DNA of 15,519 nt from NCBI GenBank assembly GCA_910577365.1, contig CAJTMU010000050.1, forward strand, positions 1-15,519, in the 5' to 3' direction. Positions 6,773 through 12,914 of this stretch are shown here, one piece after another. The notes beneath the pieces are model-generated. The model saw nothing but the letters and a program-made list of their open reading frames with translations. It was not told where the DNA came from and searched no databases. Positions within the stretch are counted from its first letter, which is position 1. Every line of letters begins with the position of its first letter. The stretch is from an uncultured Oscillospiraceae bacterium (GTDB lineage Bacteria > Bacillota > Clostridia > Oscillospirales > Ruminococcaceae). The translations under genes and the position numbers were made by a program.

Positions 6773-7543
6773 ATGTTATTTTTAAAAAAGACGGTAAAGG
6801 CGCAGGACAAGCAGTCGCCGCTTAAGACGATGGAATACTCAGGTCGGCATCTGCGGCATGAGCTGAAATATATGCTGGACGAGGGAACGTATCGTGTTCT
6901 GCGTGGACGGCTGCTGCCGCTGATGTATCACGACAGGAACAGCGAGAACGGGGAATACAGAGTTACCAGTCTGTATTTTGATGATATTTACAGAAGCGCT
7001 TATATTGACAAAACCAACGGCGTGCTTACGCGGCGCAAGTTCCGCGTGCGTAGCTATAATCTTGACCCCACGCATATAACCTTAGAGGCAAAGCATAAAG
7101 ACGGCGAATTTGTGTCAAAGCTGTCGCAAAGGCTGACCATGGAGCAGTACAGGGCGCTGCTGGCGGGTGACTGCGGGTTTATGAAGGACTGTGAGGACGA
7201 GGAGAACGCTTTCGGGGAATATTACCGCTCGGACAGACTGGTCGCTCTTAAACCGAGAGTAATAGTTGATTATCAAAGGGAGGCGCTTATATATCCTTTC
7301 GGAAATGTGCGAATAACATTTGACAAAAAGCTCTCGACCTGCTATAATGGTATTGACATGTTTGAAGAGGGGGCTTTTTTCTCCCCCATATACCCAAAGG
7401 AAATAATACTGGAGGTTAAGTTTGATGAATACATTCCCGACAGTATTCAGTCTGTTCTTCACGGAACGGCTTCCCAGCAGTCGGTTTCAAAGTACATATT
7501 ATGCTGCGATAAATTAACGGAGGTAAAAACATATGGCATTTAA
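6773..7543 (+). CDS. VTC-domain (polyphosphate polymerase-like) protein
   Basis: 256-aa cytoplasmic protein of the VTC domain family, the tunnel-shaped catalytic domain that in yeast Vtc4 makes polyphosphate from ATP. Charged tunnel-lining motifs are visible: RHELKY (28-33), YRVTSLYFDD (62-71), RRKFRVRSY (87-95), ITLEAKHK (102-109), KPRVIVDYQRE (160-170), VRITFD (179-184) and ILEVKFD (212-218). The bacterial members' product is not established by sequence alone. The start at 6773 has AGGAGG 4 nt upstream; the in-frame ATG at 6644 lies in the R element and is rejected. It overlaps the DUF4956 gene by 11 nt, a pairing common in Clostridia, where a CotH-like kinase gene often accompanies them; none is present here. 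Confidence 0.88.
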   Translation: MLFLKKTVKAQDKQSPLKTMEYSGRHLRHELKYMLDEGTYRVLRGRLLPLMYHDRNSENGEYRVTSLYFDDIYRSAYIDKTNGVLTRRKFRVRSYNLDPTHITLEAKHKDGEFVSKLSQRLTMEQYRALLAGDCGFMKDCEDEENAFGEYYRSDRLVALKPRVIVDYQREALIYPFGNVRITFDKKLSTCYNGIDMFEEGAFFSPIYPKEIILEVKFDEYIPDSIQSVLHGTASQQSVSKYILCCDKLTEVKTYGI

Positions 7544-8213
7544 AGGATTGATCAGCGACTCGGTGCTGAGCGGATTTGATTTCACGGCGGAACTGGCAAA
7601 TCTCACGGTGAGCAGGATTATCGCGACCATTCTGACAGCGGCACTGTGCGGCGCAATAGTATATCTTACTTATCGGTTCTTTTACCGCGGGGTGGTATAC
7701 TCGGAAAACTTTAATATTTTATTGGTATTGACCACTATCGTCACATCGTTTATAATTATGACGATAAGCGCGAACATAGTGCTGTCGCTCGGTATGGTGG
7801 GTGCGCTGTCCATCGTGCGCTTCAGAGCAGCGGTGAAAGACCCGCTGGATATCGGATTCCTGTTCTGGGGCATAGCGGCGGGACTTACAGCAGGCGCACA
7901 GCTCTACTGGGTGGCGATAATCGGAACGGTCTGCATAGCAGTCATCTACATACTCCTTACCATCTTCAAAAAGGAACGCCGCAGCTATCTGCTCATCGTA
8001 CGTTACATCGCCTCCGAGGAGGTCAACGTCAACGGGCTGCTTGGTAATATAAAATACAAACTAAAAAACAAGACGCAGACGGGTGACCGCATAGAGCTTA
8101 CCATTGAGGTAAAAATAAAGAACAACGATGTAAGCTATGTCAGCAGATTCAACGCGATAGATGGCGTTGAGAGCGTAACCATGCTGGAATACAGCGGGGA
8201 ATACATGAATTAA
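7533..8213 (+). CDS. DUF4956 integral membrane protein
   Basis: 226 aa. It has about four membrane segments (roughly 27-47, 62-82, 84-95 continuing to 107-120, and 124-143), followed by a soluble C-terminal domain (about 150-226) with a ferredoxin-like alternation of strands and helices. The signature GMVGALSIVRFR, then KDPLDIGFLFWGIAAGL, at about residues 87-116 identifies the family. The function is unknown; its constant pairing with the VTC-domain gene suggests a channel, anchor or export partner for the polymerase product. GGAGG at 7519-7523 gives a strong start. The 11-nt overlap with the preceding gene implies translational coupling. A modest hairpin (8278-8301) may end the transcript. 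Confidence 0.88.
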   Translation: MAFKGLISDSVLSGFDFTAELANLTVSRIIATILTAALCGAIVYLTYRFFYRGVVYSENFNILLVLTTIVTSFIIMTISANIVLSLGMVGALSIVRFRAAVKDPLDIGFLFWGIAAGLTAGAQLYWVAIIGTVCIAVIYILLTIFKKERRSYLLIVRYIASEEVNVNGLLGNIKYKLKNKTQTGDRIELTIEVKIKNNDVSYVSRFNAIDGVESVTMLEYSGEYMN

Positions 8214-8277
8214 ATGTCAGATATTCTGATAAAACCACTTCACTACAATAAGTAATTGCCGCGAGGTTTTATTCTCC

Positions 8278-8305
8278 AAGTAATATTTTCGCATATTACT
8301 TTTTG
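8278..8305 (+). terminator. possible terminator after the DUF4956 gene
   Basis: AAGTAATA (8278-8285) pairs perfectly with TATTACTT (8294-8301), and TTTT follows. The stem is AT-rich, so termination efficiency is doubtful. Confidence 0.45.
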
Positions 8306-8546
8306 ATTATACAAAATGTATTTCTTTAGAGTGACATTATGAATAATGTTCTTTCTGACGTTATTGGTAATATGCGCCGAGTCGTGTTTATCACATGCTG
8401 CCTTTTATGAACAAAGCACATACGGGCGGAAATATACGACAATCATGACTTTCCCAAGCATTGGGATAATTTGATCAAATTATCCTATATAGGGTCAACG
8501 CACCAATAAGCTATGTAATGTAGCAAACAGATCTTTATGGAGAACT
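8306..8546 (+). other. non-coding upstream region of coaX
   Basis: No gene of credible length. A 23-aa reading frame (8339-8410) has no SD. The stretch holds a CCCAA/TTGGG hairpin (8453-8465) and the 22-nt palindrome at 8464-8485, which share two bases and so could not both form fully. No consensus promoter was found by eye. Confidence 0.5.
8464..8485. promoter_or_regulatory. perfect 22-nt palindrome upstream of coaX
   Basis: Two 11-nt halves, GGATAATTTGA and its exact complement TCAAATTATCC, with TTGATCAA at the centre. It could be an operator for a dimeric regulator or an RNA hairpin with a 4-nt loop. There is no T tract, so it is not a classic terminator. It lies 144 nt before the coaX start. 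Confidence 0.55.
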
Positions 8547-8611
8547 ATGAATTTTGGCAGATTGTCAGCTGCAATTCGCTTTGCAAGTTGTAGCTGTACA
8601 AAAAATTTCAT
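8547..8611 (+). repeat. R element d (short form), directly before coaX
   Basis: The ends ATGAATTTT (8547-8555) and AAAATTTCAT (8602-8611) are near-exact inverted copies. The single internal hairpin pairs CAGCTGCAA (8566-8574) with TTGTAGCTG (8588-8596), with one G-U pair. It is half the length of the other elements, having one hairpin rather than two. It ends 7 nt before the AGGAGG of coaX. Confidence 0.5.
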
Positions 8612-8628
8612 TCAAAACAGGAGGAAAA

Positions 8629-9399
8629 ATGACACTTACAATTGACGTAGGCAACACAAACACCGTCATAGGCGGGTTTGATGATGACAAGTTGGTTTTT
8701 GAGTCACGAATAGCCACAAATCACAGCCGTATGCAGGATGAGTACGCAATAACGCTGGCGGATATCCTGCGGCTGTACGAACACGCGCCGTCGGAAATAA
8801 TCGGAGCGATAATATCGTCGGTAGTGCCGCCAGTAACCCCGCAGCTCAAAAGCGCGGTGGAAAAGGTGTGCGGCTGCCGCGTGATGACGGTAGGTCCGGG
8901 AATAAGAACTGGGTTGAATATCAAGATAGACGAGCCAGCTTCGCTTGGCGCTGACCTGGCGGCGGTGGCAGTGGGAGCAAAGGAACTATACCCTCTGCCC
9001 GCGATAGTTATAGATATGGGGACTGCCACAAAAATACTCGCGGTAGATAAAATGGGGGCTTTTATCGGCGGTATAATTGCGCCGGGAGTAAAGATATCCA
9101 ACGAAGCCTTGGCAGCGCAGACCGCGAGCCTGCCGCTTATCAGCATATCTACAGTTCCCATAAAAACGGTCATCGGCACAAACACGGTAGACTGCATGAG
9201 ATCGGGTCTGCTTTACGGCGCGGCGTTCATGGTGGACGGAATGATAGAGCATTTTGAACGGGAGATAGGCGAAAAATGCACCGTAATAGCGACAGGGGGA
9301 TTTTCCTCGATAATAAAGCCGCTGTGCAAAAAGGAGTTTATCCTCGACACAAACCTTATAATGAAAGGGTTAATGGAAATATATAAGAAGAACGCCTAA
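8629..9399 (+). CDS. coaX: type III pantothenate kinase
   Basis: First step of coenzyme A synthesis: pantothenate plus ATP to 4'-phosphopantothenate, in the cytoplasm. At 256 aa it has the family length. It has the ASKHA-fold motifs: DVGNTNTVIG (6-15, phosphate loop with D6), SSVVPP (63-68), GPGIRTGLNI (89-98), GADLAA (107-112, D109 the predicted catalytic base), IDMGTATK (128-135), GGIIAPGV (147-154), GTNT (183-186) and ATGGFS (221-226). The start is set by AGGAGG at 8619-8624; a longer frame from a TTG at 8554 would begin inside the R element and is rejected. The ECF S component downstream fits a vitamin salvage role. Confidence 0.96.
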   Translation: MTLTIDVGNTNTVIGGFDDDKLVFESRIATNHSRMQDEYAITLADILRLYEHAPSEIIGAIISSVVPPVTPQLKSAVEKVCGCRVMTVGPGIRTGLNIKIDEPASLGADLAAVAVGAKELYPLPAIVIDMGTATKILAVDKMGAFIGGIIAPGVKISNEALAAQTASLPLISISTVPIKTVIGTNTVDCMRSGLLYGAAFMVDGMIEHFEREIGEKCTVIATGGFSSIIKPLCKKEFILDTNLIMKGLMEIYKKNA

Positions 9400-9428
9400 T
9401 ACTAAGTTAACATAACGCCCATGCATCA

Positions 9429-9547
9429 GAATTTTAAAAGCTGCGCATTTGCCGAACGGCAAATGCTTCTTGGTTTCGACAAAACACACTAAGTGCAGTA
9501 AGCGAAGCGCAACAAATGGAGTGTGCTTAGTCGAATTTTTGAAATTC
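9429..9547 (+). repeat. R element c, between coaX and the ECF S-component gene
   Basis: The ends GAATTTTAAAA (9429-9439) and TTTTTGAAATTC (9536-9547) are near-perfect inverted repeats. Hairpin A is a perfect 9-bp stem, GCATTTGCC (9445-9453) with GGCAAATGC (9458-9466), and a GAAC loop. Hairpin B has TTCGAC (9475-9480) with GTCGAA (9530-9535) and, further in, CACACT (9485-9490) with AGTGTG (9520-9525). TTTAAATAAT follows the right end. Hairpin A is shared with the element at 12127-12236. Confidence 0.7.
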
Positions 9548-9610
9548 CTGTTTAAATAATTTACTTCTCGTCAGCATAACTTAAAGGCATTATCCAAATT
9601 CAACATTTTT

Positions 9611-9684
9611 TAGGGGTCTGCGGTTTAAAACCGTAAATATATACCCGCGGTACATCGGTAAAGAGCCGAGTGCCAGCAAAGGAG
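9611..9684 (+). promoter_or_regulatory. candidate structured leader (riboswitch-like) before the ECF S component
   Basis: CTGCGG (9618-9623) can pair with CCGCGG (9645-9650). Alternatively CGGTT (9621-9625) can pair with AACCG (9629-9633), and these two helices exclude each other. A third helix pairs GGTAC (9649-9653) with GTGCC (9670-9674) and TCGG (9655-9658) with CCGA (9666-9669), with one bulged A. The SD AAAGGAG (9678-9684) starts 3 nt after it. I could not match this to a known riboswitch class. Confidence 0.4.
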
Positions 9685-9691
9685 TTTCTCT

Positions 9692-10324
9692 ATGGAGAAC
9701 ACACAAAAAACACAGACCGCGCGCTGGAACGCGCAAAAAACTCAGACAGTCGTAGGTCTCGGACTGCTTACGGCGATCGTGATAGTGCTTCAGGCGCTCG
9801 CGGTAGGTATCAGGTTCGGAGTATTTAACATCACGCTTGTGCTTGTGCCGATAATAGTCGGAGCGGCGTTATACGGCTGGAAAGCGGGAGCATGGTTGGG
9901 ATTTGTTTTCGGAGTCGTGGTATTATTCACAGACGCGGGAGCGTTTCTGGCGATAAACATACCCGGAACGATTGTTACCTGTATCCTTAAAGGCGCTTTG
10001 GCTGGGCTTTGCGTAGGTCTTATTTACTCCGCGATAGCAAAGAAAAACAAGACTGTGGCGGTCATTACCTCGGCATTTACAGCTCCCATTGTGAACACGG
10101 GAGTGTTCCTGCTGGGCTGCTCAATATTTTTTCTTGACACACTAAAGGAATGGGGCGCGGGAGCGGGCTTTGATAACGTCGGAGTGTACATGGTAACCGC
10201 TTTTGTGGGACTTAACTTCGTCGTGGAGCTTGTGATAAACCTTGTATTAAGCTCGGCTATCGTGATGATAGTAAATCTGGCAAAGGGCAGGGTTCATAAG
10301 AAGAAAGACGGCGAGATAAGATAA
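9692..10324 (+). CDS. ECF transporter S component, probably for pantothenate
   Basis: 210-aa integral membrane substrate-binding subunit of an energy-coupling-factor vitamin transporter; it would work with shared EcfA/A'/T subunits encoded elsewhere. After a hydrophilic N-terminus (1-18) there are about six membrane segments (roughly 19-40, 46-62, 66-84, 92-114, 121-142 and 163-200). The conserved patterns VPIIVGAALYGWKAGAWLGF and, later, PIVNTGVFLLGCSIFF are typical of the uncharacterised S-component family. The substrate is inferred only from coaX directly upstream, which makes a PanT-like role likely; another vitamin remains possible. The SD AAAGGAG is 7 nt before the ATG and is followed upstream by a structured leader. 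The gene ends at a strong terminator. Confidence 0.85.
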   Translation: MENTQKTQTARWNAQKTQTVVGLGLLTAIVIVLQALAVGIRFGVFNITLVLVPIIVGAALYGWKAGAWLGFVFGVVVLFTDAGAFLAINIPGTIVTCILKGALAGLCVGLIYSAIAKKNKTVAVITSAFTAPIVNTGVFLLGCSIFFLDTLKEWGAGAGFDNVGVYMVTAFVGLNFVVELVINLVLSSAIVMIVNLAKGRVHKKKDGEIR

Positions 10325-10331
10325 CAAATAA

Positions 10332-10365
10332 CCCCGCGTTCCCAAAGGAGCGCGGGGATTTTTTT
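10332..10365. terminator. terminator between the ECF S component and the GNAT gene
   Basis: CCCCGCG (10332-10338) pairs with CGCGGGG (10351-10357), followed by ATTTTTTT on the plus strand. The opposite strand has a weaker TTATTTG tail, so it may also serve the converging dprA-GNAT transcript. Confidence 0.92.
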
Positions 10366-10792
10366 ACAAGCGCTTAAACATAACGGATACCGAATCTTTG
10401 GCAAACCCGCTTTTTTCGTAAAACTTTAAATTGTCATTAATTGAAATAAGCTGCATCACTGAAATGCCCTTTGAAGAAAGATACTGCTCGAGATGGCATA
10501 ACAGCGCTCTTCCCACTCCCTCGCGTTTCCACTTCGGAGCAACGAAAATTTCTGAAACAAAGAAAAAACTTTCATTGGCATAGGGATCTTCAAAACCCAG
10601 CAGCCCGCCGATTATCTCTCCATTTTCAACCGCGGCAAAACCTACCGCGTTATAATTCGACATAACGGAACGAACACGTTCCTTCGCCTTTTCGGCATTC
10701 CAGACTTCGTTCCACGGCGGCTTGGAATAGGCAAGAGCCATAACCTCCGCCAGTTCATCTGTATCACTTTCTTGAGTCGTTCTTACAACCAT
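10364..10792 (-). CDS. GNAT family N-acetyltransferase
   Basis: 142-aa cytoplasmic acyltransferase using acetyl-CoA; the substrate cannot be told from sequence. Beta4 and the pyrophosphate-binding loop are clear: FFFVSEIFVAPKWKREGVGRALL (about 76-98), with the loop K89-R-E-G-V-G94. The C-terminal NDNLKFYEKSGF (120-130 region) is typical of motif B. I start it at the ATG at 10792 because AGGGG 8-12 nt upstream serves as its SD and overlaps the dprA stop; the longer frame to 10885 would read through dprA in another frame. It is the second gene of a dprA-GNAT transcript. Confidence 0.85.
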   Translation of the reverse strand: MVVRTTQESDTDELAEVMALAYSKPPWNEVWNAEKAKERVRSVMSNYNAVGFAAVENGEIIGGLLGFEDPYANESFFFVSEIFVAPKWKREGVGRALLCHLEQYLSSKGISVMQLISINDNLKFYEKSGFAKDSVSVMFKRL

Positions 10793-10802
10793 TTTAAATC
10801 CC

Positions 10803-12026
10803 CTACGTATCCGCAATTTCATAAGTTCCGTCCATATTTCTGAGGATATACCCAAACATTTCAAGGTCGGTAAGCGCTGCCGCAACGTCCATATGGCTCA
10901 TTCCGCTGCGCTCTATTACCTCGTCTATGTTCAGCGGCTTTTCTGCGACAAGACGCAGCACCGCTGCCTCATTAGGGTCAAGCGCTCCAAAAACGCCTTC
11001 GTCAAGTGTTCTTTTTGTTTCGGAAGCTTTCAAAGGCTGGTTGTCTTTCTTTTCCGCCGACTTTTTCTTTTTAGGAGCTTCTTCCTCATCGCGCAGTCTC
11101 ATTCCGCCGTTTATGCCCTCCAAAATACTGCGCCAGCTTTCACTGTGAAGATACCCATAAATATATTCGTTGACGATATCCATATAGCCGAACACCGGAA
11201 TAGCTCCGTCGCGCAGAAGCGGCATTACACCCGCAAAGCGAGGAGAGGTTATATCGTGCGGCGGTATGCAGAACAGATCGCGCCCCTGTTCAATTGTATG
11301 CTCCGCGGTAAGCAGACAGCCGCTTCGCGCGGAAGCTTCCACAATAAGCGTGCCCGAAGCAAGCCCCGAAATAATGCGATTCCTGTGCTGAAAGTAAGAA
11401 GCGTAAGTTGTGGAGTTTGGCAGCAGTTCGCTTATCAGCGCTCCTCCGCTCGCGAGAATATCCCGCTTAAGCTGTGCGTTTTCCGCGGGATAGTTCACCA
11501 GCGTTCCGCACGCAAGCACTCCAACGGTTCTCCCTCCCGCATTGACACAGGCGCGGTGTGCCACCGAATCCAGTCCCACCGCCAGACCGCTGACAATGGT
11601 CGTTCCAATCTTAGCCAGCTCTCCGCATATCGTGCGGCAGACATTGGCGCTGTATTCACAGCCGTTGCGCGTTCCAACCACCGCAATCGCCATCTCATCG
11701 TCCAGACCCTCTAAGCTGCCCTTTGCAAAAAGCACTATCGGGGGATTAGGTATAGCCTTTAAACGCAGCGGATATTCCTCATCGTCAAGAGTTATTATCC
11801 GTATATCGTTCTCGGCACAGATGTCAAGCAGCTTGTGAACGTCCCTTGAACGTATCTGCTTAGCCTGACGGCGCTCCCGCTCGCTAAGGAAACCGCATTC
11901 GCCGTCGCGTATCAGCGTTGCCGCAGCGGTAGCGTCCCCGCCGCATTTTTCAATTATCTTTATTGTTTTGGGATTATATGGCTGCATTACGAGCAGCAGC
12001 CACAGCCATACCTCAACGCTGCTCAT
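10803..12026 (-). CDS. dprA: DNA processing protein DprA
   Basis: Loads RecA on incoming single-stranded DNA in natural transformation; it is also widespread in bacteria not known to be competent. 407 aa. An N-terminal helical region (1-100) is followed by the Rossmann-like DprA core (about 100-285), with AVVGTRN (115-121), SGLAVGLDSVAHR (146-158), CGTLVNYPAENAQL (173-186), YFQHRNRIISGL (211-222), VEASARSGCLLTAE (229-242) and GRDLFCIPP (248-256). A lysine/glutamate-rich linker (311-340) leads to a winged-helix domain (about 345-404) of the DprA_WH type. AAGGAG lies 11 nt before the ATG. An R element sits 100 nt upstream in the same orientation. The TAG stop is embedded in the SD of the next gene. 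Confidence 0.95.
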   Translation of the reverse strand: MSSVEVWLWLLLVMQPYNPKTIKIIEKCGGDATAAATLIRDGECGFLSERERRQAKQIRSRDVHKLLDICAENDIRIITLDDEEYPLRLKAIPNPPIVLFAKGSLEGLDDEMAIAVVGTRNGCEYSANVCRTICGELAKIGTTIVSGLAVGLDSVAHRACVNAGGRTVGVLACGTLVNYPAENAQLKRDILASGGALISELLPNSTTYASYFQHRNRIISGLASGTLIVEASARSGCLLTAEHTIEQGRDLFCIPPHDITSPRFAGVMPLLRDGAIPVFGYMDIVNEYIYGYLHSESWRSILEGINGGMRLRDEEEAPKKKKSAEKKDNQPLKASETKRTLDEGVFGALDPNEAAVLRLVAEKPLNIDEVIERSGMSHMDVAAALTDLEMFGYILRNMDGTYEIADT

Positions 12027-12126
12027 ATCCGTATACGCTCCTTAATTTTAATACCGCTCCACGGAAATATTACCTGAAATGAGTGAACACGCTTTTTAGG
12101 GTTGACCTAAAGCTGATTATTTAAAA

Positions 12127-12236
12127 AAATTTCAAAATTTCCGCTATGCATACTCCGCTTCACTTCGTTCCGCTCCGCATGCATAGCGGAAACCGCGCAC
12201 ATTTGCCATTCGGCAAATGTGCGCTTTTTGAAATTT
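12127..12236 (-). repeat. R element e, upstream of dprA
   Basis: Perfect 11-bp terminal inverted repeats AAATTTCAAAA (12127-12137) and TTTTGAAATTT (12226-12236). Hairpin A is a perfect 13-bp stem, GCGCACATTTGCC (12195-12207) with GGCAAATGTGCGC (12212-12224), and an ATTC loop. Hairpin B is a perfect 14-bp stem, TTTCCGCTATGCAT (12138-12151) with its complement at 12179-12192. Read on the minus strand it starts CATGAAATTT and ends TTTTTTTAAATAAT, like elements a and c. The rest of the 12027-12259 gap shows no gene and no convincing promoter. Confidence 0.78.
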
Positions 12237-12259
12237 CATGCGCCGACGTTGCGTTTATA

Positions 12260-12422
12260 TTGGCTTTCTCTGCAATTCGGCTCACTGTATGACGCCTTAA
12301 TAAATCAAATATCAAACCTTAAGAACCATGCTTGTGCAGCCTTTTAGCGTTAGCCCGCCAAGCTCCACGGTTTCTCCCGTCAAGAGATCTACCGCGCTGC
12401 CACCATATTAAGGTTAAACGTA
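12260..12422 (-). pseudogene. duplicated 3' end of the GH13 gene (decayed copy)
   Basis: About 163 nt that match 12750-12914 at roughly 92 percent by eye, in the same orientation. It covers the last 35 or so codons of the GH13 enzyme, the stop codon (complement of 12312-12314) and about 50 nt of 3' flank. One C is missing near 12400 relative to the intact copy, which breaks the frame, and there is no start codon. It ends exactly where the stop codon of the 83-aa gene begins. Confidence 0.85.
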
Positions 12423-12674
12423 TTAACCTTTTAGAAGCCTATTCAATGCAGACGCTAACTCATTCATAGCGGTCGCAGCTTGTCCAACAATTTCTCTTGT
12501 TGCCTCGTCTTCTCGCTTTACATCTTGCGCTACCGATTGTGGCACATTAATAACAATAGTTGGAGCTGCTGGCTTATCATCGTACTTATACGATTGCTTA
12601 CGATCGTCAAACCCATATCTATCCCGGTTTATTGCATGCTTTACAAATGAAGGACTATTCCAATACATTCCCAT
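12423..12674 (-). CDS. hypothetical protein, 83 aa, lying between the two GH13 3'-end copies
   Basis: Not recognised. The start is well supported: AAGGAG (complement of 12685-12690) is 10 nt before the ATG. The N-terminal half is aromatic and polar (MGMYWNSPSF, then RDRYGFDDRKQSYKYDD). A short hydrophobic strand PTIVINVP (about 38-45) comes next, then an amphipathic, Ala/Glu-rich helix to the end (ATREIVGQAATAMNELASAL), possibly coiled-coil. There is no signal peptide or membrane segment. The gene and its 75-nt upstream region form the unique 327-nt core between direct repeats, so it was probably brought in with the duplication. Confidence 0.65.
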   Translation of the reverse strand: MGMYWNSPSFVKHAINRDRYGFDDRKQSYKYDDKPAAPTIVINVPQSVAQDVKREDEATREIVGQAATAMNELASALNRLLKG

Positions 12675-12749
12675 AGTTCAAAGTCTCCTTTATTAGTTAG
12701 ATTTGTTACCAATATGTAGTTACACATATGGTCACATTAATTTGGATGG

Positions 12750-12914
12750 TTGGCTTTTTCTGCAATTCGGCTCACTGTATGATGCCCTTTATAAATCGAA
12801 AATCAAACCTTAAGAACCATGCTCGAGCAGCCTTTTAGCGTAAGCCCGCCAAGCTCCACGGTTTCTCCCGTCAGGAGATCTACCGCGCTGCCCCCCATAT
12901 TGAGGTTAAACGTA
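12750..12914 (-). repeat. direct repeat: intact 3' end of the GH13 gene and its flank
   Basis: The partner of 12260-12422. It includes the true stop codon of the GH13 gene (complement of 12803-12805) and 53 nt of 3' flank. The two copies are 490 nt apart, start to start. Confidence 0.85.

Noticed and set aside
8339..8410. 23-aa reading frame upstream of coaX
   Set aside because: No SD and no recognisable features; short frames of this size occur by chance.
8554..8628. N-terminal extension of CoaX from a TTG at 8554
   Set aside because: It lies inside R element d; the conserved DVGNTN motif begins 6 residues after the ATG at 8629, which has a perfect SD.
10793..10885. longer GNAT protein reading back into dprA
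   Set aside because: The extra residues are dprA coding sequence in another frame and are not part of the acetyltransferase fold.
10893..11714. 273-aa open frame on the plus strand opposite dprA
   Set aside because: It is a shadow of the well-supported dprA frame, with no SD and no family motifs.
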